Positions 8,167 to 16,226 of a stretch of 64,000 nucleotides of DNA are shown here, piece after piece (positions within the stretch are counted from its first letter, which is position 1; each line of letters begins with the position of its first letter). The notes below the pieces were generated by a model. It was not told where the DNA came from and made no database searches. It was given only the letters and a program-made list of their open reading frames with translations. Location of the stretch: positions 17,111-81,110 of the forward strand of contig JAFZRY010000023.1 of NCBI GenBank assembly GCA_017619615.1, read 5' to 3'. The stretch is from Lachnospiraceae bacterium. GTDB lineage: Bacteria > Bacillota > Clostridia > Lachnospirales > Lachnospiraceae. The translations under genes and the position numbers were made by a program.

Positions 8167-9006
8167 ATGTCACTCGTAACCATGAAACAACTGGTCGATG
8201 AGGCCTGGCAGCAGAAGAACTGCATCCCCGCCTTCAACGTCGGCTCCCTGGAAATGGTGCGCGGCGCCCTGCAGGCGGCCGAAGAACTGAACACCCCGGT
8301 GATCATCCAGATCGCCGAGCGCCTGCTCAAATATTCCCCGCTGGAGCTGATCGGCCCCGGCATGGTGCAGGCGGCGCGCGAGGCGGCTGTCCCCGTGGCG
8401 GTGAATTTCGACCACAGCCGCACCCGTGAGACCATCGAACGCGCGCTGGACTACGGCTTCACCGGCGTGATGTACGACGGCTCCACGGACCCGTTTGAGG
8501 AAAATATCGCCGGCACCGCGGCCATCGTGGAACTGGCGAAGAAATACGGCGCCTCGGTGGAAGGCGAACTGGGCCTGGTGGGCGGCAGTGAAGACGGCCT
8601 CTCGGACCATGGCATCCTCTGCACCAACCCTGACAAGGCGCGCGAATTCTGCGAGCGCACCGGCATCGCCTGCCTGGCCGTCGCCATCGGCAACGCGCAC
8701 GGCGATTACCCCACCGCGCCTGTCCTGGCCTTCGACATCCTGGAGCAGATCAACGCGAAGGCCGGCGTCCCCCTGGTCCTGCATGGCGGCAGCGGCATTT
8801 CGGACGAGGACTTCCGCAAAGCCATCTCGCTGGGCATCGCGAAGATCAACATCGGCACCGCCAGCTTCAACAACGTGACCCGCTTCGCGGAAAAATATCT
8901 GGCTACCGAAGGCAAGCACAGTTACTTCGAACTGAATACCGCCATGACGAAAGGCATGGTCGAAAATGCCCGGAAGCACATTCGCGTGTTCCGCGGGATC
9001 GATTGA
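8167..9006 (+). CDS. Class II fructose-bisphosphate aldolase family protein
   Basis: This 279-residue zinc aldolase follows the Fba/KbaY/GatY pattern: P-A-F-N-V at residues 19-23, V-N-F-D-H near 80 with the catalytic Asp and a zinc His, an E-G-E-L-G motif, a zinc His in G-N-A-H-G, and the phosphate-binding V-L-H-G-G-S-G and K-I-N-I-G-T motifs. Such enzymes join or split ketose phosphates using dihydroxyacetone phosphate, which is exactly what the PdxA2 route would produce. It is the last gene of the operon, 101 bases after the permease, separated by a palindromic repeat, with AAAGGAG as ribosome binding site. True substrate (fructose-, tagatose- or another ketose bisphosphate) is not decidable here. 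Confidence 0.88.
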   Translation: MSLVTMKQLVDEAWQQKNCIPAFNVGSLEMVRGALQAAEELNTPVIIQIAERLLKYSPLELIGPGMVQAAREAAVPVAVNFDHSRTRETIERALDYGFTGVMYDGSTDPFEENIAGTAAIVELAKKYGASVEGELGLVGGSEDGLSDHGILCTNPDKAREFCERTGIACLAVAIGNAHGDYPTAPVLAFDILEQINAKAGVPLVLHGGSGISDEDFRKAISLGIAKINIGTASFNNVTRFAEKYLATEGKHSYFELNTAMTKGMVENARKHIRVFRGID

Positions 9007-9049
9007 ACCGGGCTGGCAATACTTTCTGCATCAATTAGTTGATTTCGTA

Positions 9050-9083
9050 CAGGGCTGTGAGTAATCGCGGCCCTGTTGTTTTT
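9050..9083 (+). terminator. Rho-independent terminator of the sugar-acid operon
   Basis: CAGGGC (9050-9055) pairs with GCCCTG (9070-9075) and is followed by TTGTTTTT. Confidence 0.7.
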
Positions 9084-9116
9084 CAAATTGACATATAATA
9101 TTTAATTTTAAAGTAA

Positions 9117-9145
9117 TTGCTTTTTCTCTATCTGTCGCTTATAAT
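9117..9145 (+). promoter_or_regulatory. Sigma-A promoter of the PadR gene
   Basis: TTGCTT (9117-9122), 17 bases, TATAAT (9140-9145), 29 bases ahead of the PadR start. The surrounding AT-rich sequence is where an autoregulatory PadR operator would be expected, but I see no clear inverted repeat. Confidence 0.65.
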
Positions 9146-9174
9146 AATCATAACTTAAACGAAAGAGGTTCAAT

Positions 9175-9534
9175 ATGGCTGCCTACACTTCCAGTAATGT
9201 CAAAAAAGGTCTGCTCCCCATGCTGGTGCTTCATCTGCTGAATGAGAAGGACATGTACGGCTATGAGATCATCAAGGCGATAGAAGAACGGTCCGGCGGT
9301 ATTCTTTCCTTCAAGGTGGGCGCCCTTTACCCGGTCCTCTATCACCTGGAAGAAACCGGTCACGTCACGGAAACGCGAGTCCCTCACAAAATGCGTATGA
9401 CCCACGTTATCTATCATCTGGAACCCATAGGAAAGACTCTTCTTCGGGAAATAGAGGAAGAGTATTATTCGGTTTCGGATGCCGTGGCATCTATTTTGGA
9501 AGGGAGGAATCATGAACGGGCTGAAACAGTATGA
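9175..9534 (+). CDS. PadR family transcriptional regulator
   Basis: This 119-residue protein is a compact PadR-type winged-helix repressor. The family core is visible: L-L-P-M-L-V-L-H-L-L, then the recognition region Y-G-Y-E-I-I-K-A-I-E and G-A-L-Y-P-V-L-Y-H-L-E-E, and the wing Y-H-L-E-P-I-G-K. The C-terminal dimerisation helix is short. It overlaps the next gene by 23 bases, so the two are translationally coupled. In Firmicutes, PadR genes followed by a small membrane protein of this kind are common and usually control envelope or transport functions; here no further gene of such a unit is present. Confidence 0.9.
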   Translation: MAAYTSSNVKKGLLPMLVLHLLNEKDMYGYEIIKAIEERSGGILSFKVGALYPVLYHLEETGHVTETRVPHKMRMTHVIYHLEPIGKTLLREIEEEYYSVSDAVASILEGRNHERAETV

Positions 9535-9898
9535 GAATGAGGTTTCCGGGCTGCTGGATTGTCCACAGGAGGAAAAAGAGTACTATCTGAAGGGTATTCG
9601 GGAGAGTTTTGCGCCGTTTACGGACCAGATGACTTATGAGCAACTTGTAAAGAAACTGGGAACGCCGGAGGAATGGGTCAATTCCCTGCTGAATATTACG
9701 GATGGGCAGCTGTATGTGGAGGAAATAAGAAAAAAGACGAAGAGGAAGAGAATACTGAGACTCTTTGCTGCACTTGCAATAGTATTGGTTATCGGAACTA
9801 TTGCATATTTCATTTGGTGGAATGAACGAACACGGAGTTTCGAAGGAGCATACGGAGAAATTGTGATCGATTCATTGGAAACAGATGAAAGGAATTAG
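9512..9898 (+). CDS. PadR-associated single-pass membrane protein
   Basis: The 128-residue product has a soluble helical N-terminal domain (about residues 1-75) rich in Glu, Tyr and Leu, resembling the HAAS/DUF1700-like domains that accompany PadR regulators. It contains E-E-K-E-Y-Y-L-K and L-V-K-K-L-G-T-P-E-E-W. A basic stretch then leads into one transmembrane helix (about 88-106) and a short outside tail. ATG 9512 lies behind AGGGAGG inside the end of padR. By analogy it may hold or sense PadR at the membrane; that is inference. Confidence 0.75.
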   Translation: MNGLKQYENEVSGLLDCPQEEKEYYLKGIRESFAPFTDQMTYEQLVKKLGTPEEWVNSLLNITDGQLYVEEIRKKTKRKRILRLFAALAIVLVIGTIAYFIWWNERTRSFEGAYGEIVIDSLETDERN

Positions 9899-10085
9899 GA
9901 GATGAAACGCATGTCTGATGAATCTTCAAACGTCCTTTTTGTATGAAAGTAGAAGAATTATTCTTTTGATATATTAAAAATAAAATATATATTGACAAAT
10001 CAAACTCAAAATGATAATAAATAATTAAATACATTGGAATTAAAGCGTAATCAAATTACGCAAGTAAAAAAAGGAGGCGATCAAT

Positions 10086-10634
10086 ATGAAGAAACTTATC
10101 ATTGCGATGCTGGCGCTGTTCTTTATTGTGCCGGCTGGGATCCATGTGATGGCGGAACGGGAATACCTTCCTCCGTATCCTCCTGCAGATGAATGTGATG
10201 AACAAACCTGGAATGATTTGTATGCCCAACCGGACATACCTCCACACGGAACGCTTCAGCAAGGATGTGTTCTCTATAAGGGAACGATTTTCTGGGAGTC
10301 TGGCCACACTATCAGCGCTGAAATGCTCCCTTCCCGCTATGTTGAGGTTGGGAAGATCGGAAAAATCAATAACCTTGATTTGCCCACGGAAGAGTTATGC
10401 GGGGCAAGATGGCCGAGCGGTCTGCGTGTGTATGCAGATCCTGCGGAAGAGCAGATCGAAGGCGAAACAGTTATCTACGTGGAATCACTTGGCGGTGTAG
10501 GTAAAGGAGATGAGCCGGTCAAGGATTTTGTAATATGCTATATTAGCGAATACCTTGAATCGTGCTATAAGAACGAACCATTTCTGACGTGGCATAAAGA
10601 ATACCTGGCTGCCCATCCGGATGAAAATCAGTAA
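10086..10634 (+). CDS. Exported protein of unknown function
   Basis: The product has 182 residues and starts with a clean signal peptide (two lysines, a hydrophobic helix, cleavage likely near V-M-A at residues 21-23). The mature part is acidic, contains four cysteines that could form disulfides, and many Tyr and Trp residues. I recognise no domain. A strong AAGGAGG precedes the ATG. The upstream 180 bases are much richer in A and T than the rest of the window and contain a TTGACA (9992-9997), though the matching -10 is poor. Its codon use is more relaxed than in core genes, hinting at recent acquisition. Confidence 0.65.
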   Translation: MKKLIIAMLALFFIVPAGIHVMAEREYLPPYPPADECDEQTWNDLYAQPDIPPHGTLQQGCVLYKGTIFWESGHTISAEMLPSRYVEVGKIGKINNLDLPTEELCGARWPSGLRVYADPAEEQIEGETVIYVESLGGVGKGDEPVKDFVICYISEYLESCYKNEPFLTWHKEYLAAHPDENQ

Positions 10635-10705
10635 ATTCAGGAATATAAGCCGAAATGATGACAAGGGACGCACCTCTTCCGTCCGAAATCAAATCGTTTT
10701 CATCC

Positions 10706-10743
10706 ATCCGGCCTTGCTAACAGGCCGGATCTTTTGTTATAAT
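10706..10743 (+). promoter_or_regulatory. Interlocked terminator and promoter
   Basis: ATCCGGCC (10706-10713) pairs with GGCCGGAT (10723-10730) and is followed by CTTTTGTT, a terminator for the gene before. The loop holds TTGCTA (10714-10719), and 18 bases later TATAAT (10738-10743) abuts the T-tract, giving a promoter for the gene after. Confidence 0.7.
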
Positions 10744-10801
10744 ATCTAGTAACATCCGGCGGTATTTTACGAGAAGAAGGATACGAAAGGAAAGAAAGCA
10801 G

Positions 10802-11401
10802 ATGAAGCAAAGATTTTTGTTCGCATTGATGATCCTTGCGGTCCTCTGCCTGTCCGCCTGCAGCAAGACGCCCGCGGAACCCGACATAAGCGGGATCGTC
10901 CCGCTGCCGCCTGTCACGACATATTATTCGCTGGAGGAATTTGAGAACAGCGAAAAGCAGAATGCGGCCGGCAGAGTCGAAGCCTATTATGTCCCGATCC
11001 TTCCGGAAGATCAGTATACCCTCTCGTCTGTCACGAAGCGGGAAGGCGTCTACGTATCCGTGACGTACCGCACCGAACTGCCGGAGGATCTGGCTAAACA
11101 GCTCCGGACCGAATATGACCGGGAACGCTGTCAGCAGCTGATCTGTGAGACCAGTCTGCTTGAGGACAGCAGCGCCGGCCTGCAGCAGTATATCAGCAAT
11201 GGGTATCAGGAGACCGTGGTGAACGGCCGCACGGTTTACCGCTGGGACGAGTATGCGGAAAACAGCCCGGCGCAGCCCGTGATCGGGTATGAGATCGTTT
11301 TTCTGGCGGAGGGAAAACGGATCTTCATGCATCTGCCCGGGGTAGGTTCTTTTGAAGAAATGATACAGTACGCCGATCCGGTGAAAAGAGTGATCGAGTG
11401 A
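10802..11401 (+). CDS. Lipoprotein of unknown function
   Basis: This 199-residue protein has a lipobox L-S-A-C (Cys at about residue 20) after a short hydrophobic helix, so it is predicted to be a membrane-anchored lipoprotein. The mature domain alternates strands and charged loops; near the C-terminus are G-R-T-V-Y-R-W and E-G-K-R-I-F-M-H-L-P, a pattern seen in small DUF4367-like or LolA-like surface domains, without a secure match. It is transcribed alone, between two interlocked terminator-promoter elements. GAAAGGAAAGAAAG provides the ribosome binding site. Confidence 0.7.
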   Translation: MKQRFLFALMILAVLCLSACSKTPAEPDISGIVPLPPVTTYYSLEEFENSEKQNAAGRVEAYYVPILPEDQYTLSSVTKREGVYVSVTYRTELPEDLAKQLRTEYDRERCQQLICETSLLEDSSAGLQQYISNGYQETVVNGRTVYRWDEYAENSPAQPVIGYEIVFLAEGKRIFMHLPGVGSFEEMIQYADPVKRVIE

Positions 11402-11448
11402 GAAAGATGAAAGAGGTATGTCCCCTGCCATCCGCATTTATCGGCAAT

Positions 11449-11483
11449 CCGGTCTTGTAAACGGGCCGGTTTTTTGTTATGAT
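11449..11483 (+). promoter_or_regulatory. Interlocked terminator and promoter
   Basis: CCGGTC (11449-11454) pairs with GGCCGG (11464-11469), followed by six T. The nine-base loop contains TTGTAA (11455-11460), and TATGAT (11478-11483) stands 17 bases further on. The layout repeats that at 10706-10743. Confidence 0.65.
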
Positions 11484-11499
11484 GGCAGTTGCGAAAATC

Positions 11500-11572
11500 G
11501 TCCGGGGAGAACCGTCCCCGCGGGCGAAAAAACCGCCCGTGAGAGTTGTCCCCGGGGGCGGGGGGAGAAAGG
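11500..11572 (+). promoter_or_regulatory. GC-rich structured leader of the acetoacetyl-CoA synthetase gene
   Basis: The roughly 90-base 5' leader holds two small hairpins: GGGGA...TCCCC near 11505-11520 and GCGGGC...GCCCGT near 11520-11540, followed by a very G-rich stretch that also carries the ribosome binding site. The first hairpin resembles the GGGACGGTTC repeat family. It may be only a decayed repeat or may affect expression. Confidence 0.35.
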
Positions 11573-11580
11573 CAGAATAT

Positions 11581-13533
11581 ATGCAGAAATTGTTGTGGAA
11601 GCCGTCGGAAGAGGTGAAGAATTCCTGCCGGATGGCGGATTTCATGCGGTATGTGAATGCGCGCTGCGGGAAGGAGTTCAGGGAATATAAGGAGCTGTAC
11701 GACTGGTCCATTACGGACATCCCGGCGTTCTGGGACGCGCTGTGGCACTATTTTGACGTGATCTGCTCGCGGCCGTACGAGGCGGTGGTGGACGACGTGA
11801 AGAAGTTCCCGGGCGCCCGCTGGTTCGTCGGGGCGCGGATGAATTACGCGGAAAACATGCTGCGGTTCTGCGATGAGGACGGCACGGCCATTACGTTCCG
11901 GGGCGAGGGCTTTGAACGGCGCGTCATCAGCCGCCGGGAACTGAAGGAAACGGTGTGGCGGCTGGCGGAAGCGTTCCGGAAGGAAGGCATCCGGCCGGGC
12001 GATACCATTGCGGGCTATCTGCCGAACCTGCCGGAGACCATCATCGCGATGCTGGCTGCCGCGGCGGTCGGCGCGGTCTGGTGCTCCTGCGCGACGGATA
12101 TCGGCGCCGGCGCGGCCGCGGACCGCGTGGGCCAGATCGAACCGAAGATCCTGGTGACCACGGACGGCTACGTCTATAAAGGAAAATCCTTCTCCTCGCT
12201 CGAAAACGCGAAGGAGATCGCGGCCCGCATCCCGTCCTTAAAGCGGGTGGTCGTGGTCCATTACGCCGGCGACGGCACCACCGGGGAGATCCCGGCCGCC
12301 GTGCGCTGGGAAGACTATCTGGAACCGCTGCCGGAGCATTTTGAATACGAGCAGGTCGAGGCCTCGCACCCGCTGTTCGTCATGTTTTCCTCCGGCACCA
12401 CCGGCAAGCCCAAATGCATGGTCCAGTCGCACGCGGGCATCCTGGCGAACCAGCTGAAGGAGCTGACGCTGCACTGCAACATCCAGAAAGGCAGCAAGCT
12501 CTGCTACATCACCACCTGCAGCTGGATGATGTGGAACTGGCAGGCGGCGGCGCTGGGCACCGGCGCGGAACTGGTGCTGTATGAAGGAAACCCGTCCTAC
12601 CCGGACAACGCGGCCATCTGGAAAGTGCTGGAAGAAGAGGAAGTCACGGACTTCGGCCTGTCTGCCAGCTACATCCATATGCTGATCGCGCAGGGCTTCA
12701 GCCCGAAGGAGCATGCGGACCTGTCCAAGCTGCGCGCCATCTCGCAGACCGGCTCCGCCCTGTCCGACGCGGGCTGGGAGTTCGTGTACCGCGAGATCAA
12801 GGAAGACTACCACTTCAACTCCATCGCCGGCGGCACGGACATCAACGGCTGCTTCGGCATCGGCAATATGATGATCCCGGTCTATTCCGGCGAACTGGCC
12901 GCCATCGGCCTGGGCGAGAAGGTGGAGTGCTATGACGACAACGGCAAGCCCCTCCGTGACAAAGAGGGCGAGCTGGTCTGCGAAGCGCCGATCCCCTCCA
13001 TGCCGCTCTATTTCTGGAACGACCCGGACGGCGAGCGGTATTACAACGCGTATTTCGGCGTATACCCGGGCATCTGGCGCCACGGCGACTACGTGATCCT
13101 GCACGGCAATACGGGCGGCCTGACGTTCTGCGGCCGCAGCGACTCCATCCTGAAGCCGTCGGGCGTGCGCATCGGCACCGCGGAGATCTACAACATTGTC
13201 AACGTGATCCCGCAGGTGGAGGATTCCCTGGCGGTGGGCCAGAATTACCACGGCGACCAGCGGATCGTCCTGTTCGTCAAATGCCGCCCCGGCTGCACGC
13301 TGGACGACGCCCTGGTGAAGGCCATCAGGACAGCCCTGCGCACCAAAGGCTCGCCGCGCCACGTCCCGGCGGTGATCCTGGAAACGCCGGAGATCCCGAC
13401 CACCTTAAACGGCAAGAAGGTCGAAGGCGCCGTCACGAACATCCTGAACGGCCGGCCCGTGGGCAACCGCGACGCGCTGTCCAATCCGGAAAGCCTGACG
13501 TACTACGAAGAGCAGGCGGCGAAGCTTCAGTAA
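11581..13533 (+). CDS. aacS: Acetoacetyl-CoA synthetase
   Basis: This 650-residue enzyme activates acetoacetate with ATP and CoA. It has the N-terminal domain of the acetyl-CoA synthetase group (W-x-P-S-E-E near residue 6), an R-W-F-V-G-A-R-M-N-Y-A-E motif, the P-loop S-S-G-T-T-G-K-P-K near 272, and AacS-specific features such as the G-G-T-D-I-N-G-C-F motif where acyl-CoA synthetases bind the acyl chain. The C-terminal lid includes G-R-S-D-S-I-L-K-P-S-G-V-R-I and the acetylatable lysine in L-N-G-K-K-V-E. ATG 11581 is chosen because a GGGGGGAGAAAGG site precedes it; the longer in-frame extension has none. It is monocistronic between an interlocked promoter and a strong terminator, and no ketone-body transferase or thiolase is nearby. 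Confidence 0.92.
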   Translation: MQKLLWKPSEEVKNSCRMADFMRYVNARCGKEFREYKELYDWSITDIPAFWDALWHYFDVICSRPYEAVVDDVKKFPGARWFVGARMNYAENMLRFCDEDGTAITFRGEGFERRVISRRELKETVWRLAEAFRKEGIRPGDTIAGYLPNLPETIIAMLAAAAVGAVWCSCATDIGAGAAADRVGQIEPKILVTTDGYVYKGKSFSSLENAKEIAARIPSLKRVVVVHYAGDGTTGEIPAAVRWEDYLEPLPEHFEYEQVEASHPLFVMFSSGTTGKPKCMVQSHAGILANQLKELTLHCNIQKGSKLCYITTCSWMMWNWQAAALGTGAELVLYEGNPSYPDNAAIWKVLEEEEVTDFGLSASYIHMLIAQGFSPKEHADLSKLRAISQTGSALSDAGWEFVYREIKEDYHFNSIAGGTDINGCFGIGNMMIPVYSGELAAIGLGEKVECYDDNGKPLRDKEGELVCEAPIPSMPLYFWNDPDGERYYNAYFGVYPGIWRHGDYVILHGNTGGLTFCGRSDSILKPSGVRIGTAEIYNIVNVIPQVEDSLAVGQNYHGDQRIVLFVKCRPGCTLDDALVKAIRTALRTKGSPRHVPAVILETPEIPTTLNGKKVEGAVTNILNGRPVGNRDALSNPESLTYYEEQAAKLQ

Positions 13534-13553
13534 CGCAATATTCATCAAAACTT

Positions 13554-13597
13554 AAACGGCTCTCCCGCAGAATAACGGGAGGGCCGTTTGACTTTTT
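13554..13597 (+). terminator. Strong rho-independent terminator after aacS
   Basis: A 14-base stem (13554-13567 with 13576-13589, one G-T pair) encloses an eight-base loop and is followed by GACTTTTT. Confidence 0.85.
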
Positions 13598-13616
13598 CCG
13601 GCAAATGGGGTATAAT
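13588..13616 (+). promoter_or_regulatory. Sigma-A promoter overlapping the preceding terminator
   Basis: TTGACT (13588-13593) starts in the last two bases of the terminator stem; TATAAT (13611-13616) follows after 17 bases. Confidence 0.75.
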
Positions 13617-13688
13617 TACGGCAGCCGTCTGAAAAACGGTTTGTTTTGCTACGTTTACCCTTTACTATCCAAAGGAGAGTATTTGCCG

Positions 13689-16199
13689 ATGAGCCGATAT
13701 CAATGCCCGATCTGCGGAAACCAGCAGGAATTCGGTCCGGAAAAAGCTTTCGGGTTCTGCTCGCGCTGCGGGACTAAACTGATGCTGCGCAAACCTGCGG
13801 CGCCGGAAGAACTGCCGGAGGAAAAAGCTCCGGAAATGCCTGCGGGACCCGCTCCGGAAGAACGTGAAAATACCGTCCCGGAAACGCCCGCCGTTCCGGA
13901 GACGCCGGAGGTTCCCGTGACCTCGCCGGCCCCGGAAGGCCCTGCCGCGCCGGAACCTGCCGCGCCGGAATCCCCCGCCCCGGAAGAACCCGCGGAGGAA
14001 GACTTCGTCCTCCCGAAGATCGCCATGACGGAGACCGGGAAGCTGGAGCACCTGGGCCACCTGGAAGAGGAGGCCCCGGAACCGGAACTCCCCCGGATCC
14101 CGCTGACGGAGACCGAGGAGATCGTGACCGAGGAAGAAGAGGAAGAAGAACGCGAAGAGGAGAACCGCGCCGGCCGCCGGAGAGGCGTGATCACTGTCCT
14201 GTCGGTGCTGGCTGCCCTGGGCCTGCTCGCCGCAGCTTATTTCCTGTGGATCCGCCCCGCCGCGGATTACCGCATGTGTGAAACGCGCCGCCAGAACGGC
14301 CAGTACCAGGAGGCCATCGACGGCTTCCGGAAACTGGGAACCTACCGCGACAGCGCGCTCCAGGCCGAGCTCTGCTGGCTGGACAAGGCCGTGGCGGAGC
14401 TGCAGGCCGGCAAACTGGCGGATTCTGCCGCCTCCCTGGCGGAGGTGAGGAATTCCGCCATCGACACGTCCCTGTACGATGCCGTGGCCGGCTCGCACCT
14501 GCAGAAACTGCTGATTCAGGACCACGATTACGAAAAGGCGCTGGACGCCCTCGCGCAGCTGCCCGAAGGCCGCGTCAAGAGCCTGGACGCTTCCTTTGAA
14601 GCGGCTTTCCGCCGTTCCCTGGACCGCCGCGAATATGAAGAAGCGGCGGACGCGCTCGCCGGCTTTGAACCTTACCTGGTCGATCCGGACCGCATCCTGG
14701 CCATGCTCGGCGACGAAGAGAAAACGCTCATGGACGCCGGCGACTACGCCCACGCCCTGGAACTTTCCCAGCAGTTCGCCGCCCTCCTGACCGACCCGAA
14801 GGAGGACGTGACTGCCCGTTTCGACAGCTTCATGGAAGAGAGCGAATATTTCCGCGCGGCTGCCATGCTGGAAGTCTTCGAGCCGCAGATCGGGAACCGG
14901 ACCTATTACGAAAAAGCGATCGAGACCAAACTGCTCGAGATGATGGAAGCGCAGGAGGACGACGCCGTCATCGAAATGGCCTACGCCTTCCACGATTTCC
15001 GCAACCTGGACGTGACGGTCGCCGTCAAGTCGCTGGAATACCTGACCGAAAGCGGGAAAGCCAAAGACTGGCGCCGCGTGACGCAGATCCTGAGCCATTA
15101 CACCGCCTACAACGACCGCCTGATCCCGGAGGTCGAAAGCATTTTCACCGACCTGCTGGATCAGGAAGCCTACGACGACGCGGAAGCTCTGATCGCGCAG
15201 CTGGACGACGACATGATCAACAAGAAAGACTGGCAGTACACGATGACCGAGCGCTGCCTTGAATCCCAAGACTGGGAACGCGCCAAGCGCCTGCTGGCGG
15301 AACTGGACGGCTACCGGGACAGCGATCAGATGGCCCGCGAAGTGATTTACCGGCAGATCCTGCAGCTCTGGGATGAAGGCCGCAACGAAGAAGCGGACCG
15401 CCTGATCGAGGAACTGGGCGACTCCGAGGAGAGCCGCGCGATCGTGCAGGAGGCCCGGCTGCGGGCCGCCCGCGCGCTGATCGACAAGGAACTGCCCACG
15501 CCGGAGGAATTCCGGGAAGCCTACAGCACGCTGTACAGCATCCGCAGCCATGAAGGCGCGCCGGAGGAACTGACGCGCACGCTGGAGCGCTGGGCGGACG
15601 TCGTCCTGGTCAACGCAGACCGCCGCCCGTATCTGGAGGCCATGTCCGGCATGGGCTTCGTGTCCTCCGCCAACCGCATCCACATCTGCGAATACGTGGT
15701 CGCTAATACGCCGGCGCTGGCAGGCTGCCGCGACAACGGCGTCACCTGGATGATGACCGACGAATGGCTCCCCTACAACGTGTACCGCTTCCTGGAACTG
15801 GTGAGCGACGGTGCGGGCGTGACCCGCAGCTTCACGCAGTATGCGATGTCCATGGCCAAGGCCAACATCTCGTTCTCCCTCACCGACCTGTGGAACCTGT
15901 GGGATCTGCGGGCCGACATCCGGGATCTGAGCCGCAGCAACGATTACCTGATCTTCTTCCTGGCGGGCGCGTGGACGTCGGCGGACGGTTCCGCGACGCT
16001 GACCGTCAACCGGAACAACAAGGTGTTCGTGGTGGATTACCGCATTCCGCCGACCGTGGCGGGCGACGGCATCCGCGCGGAGAACTTCGGTCTGGCGTCC
16101 TACGCCGGCCGCCTCTGCAACATCACGATCGCGGGATTCAACACGATCCAACTGACCAACCTGGCCGACGGACGGACCTGGACCCTGACCCGTCCGTAA
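13689..16199 (+). CDS. Zinc-ribbon, transmembrane, helical-repeat protein
   Basis: This 836-residue protein has three parts. Residues 1-35 form a zinc ribbon with two C-x-x-C pairs (C-P-I-C-G and C-S-R-C-G). Residues 36-155 are a Pro/Glu/Ala-rich linker ending in an acidic run. A single transmembrane helix follows at about 162-182. The remaining 650 residues are almost entirely helical, with recurring 35-residue blocks containing Y-x-x-A patterns such as Y-Q-E-A-I-D-G-F and Y-E-K-A-L-D-A-L, like TPR or similar solenoids, ending in a small strand-rich domain near 770-836. With a cytoplasmic zinc ribbon the helical part would be outside. ATG 13689 is chosen for the conserved zinc-ribbon start and AAAGGAG upstream. 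It lies 27 bases before the Na/Pi symporter gene. The role is unknown. Confidence 0.8.
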   Translation: MSRYQCPICGNQQEFGPEKAFGFCSRCGTKLMLRKPAAPEELPEEKAPEMPAGPAPEERENTVPETPAVPETPEVPVTSPAPEGPAAPEPAAPESPAPEEPAEEDFVLPKIAMTETGKLEHLGHLEEEAPEPELPRIPLTETEEIVTEEEEEEEREEENRAGRRRGVITVLSVLAALGLLAAAYFLWIRPAADYRMCETRRQNGQYQEAIDGFRKLGTYRDSALQAELCWLDKAVAELQAGKLADSAASLAEVRNSAIDTSLYDAVAGSHLQKLLIQDHDYEKALDALAQLPEGRVKSLDASFEAAFRRSLDRREYEEAADALAGFEPYLVDPDRILAMLGDEEKTLMDAGDYAHALELSQQFAALLTDPKEDVTARFDSFMEESEYFRAAAMLEVFEPQIGNRTYYEKAIETKLLEMMEAQEDDAVIEMAYAFHDFRNLDVTVAVKSLEYLTESGKAKDWRRVTQILSHYTAYNDRLIPEVESIFTDLLDQEAYDDAEALIAQLDDDMINKKDWQYTMTERCLESQDWERAKRLLAELDGYRDSDQMAREVIYRQILQLWDEGRNEEADRLIEELGDSEESRAIVQEARLRAARALIDKELPTPEEFREAYSTLYSIRSHEGAPEELTRTLERWADVVLVNADRRPYLEAMSGMGFVSSANRIHICEYVVANTPALAGCRDNGVTWMMTDEWLPYNVYRFLELVSDGAGVTRSFTQYAMSMAKANISFSLTDLWNLWDLRADIRDLSRSNDYLIFFLAGAWTSADGSATLTVNRNNKVFVVDYRIPPTVAGDGIRAENFGLASYAGRLCNITIAGFNTIQLTNLADGRTWTLTRP

Positions 16200-16226
16200 A
16201 CCAATCAACCCCGGTGAGGCGCTGAG

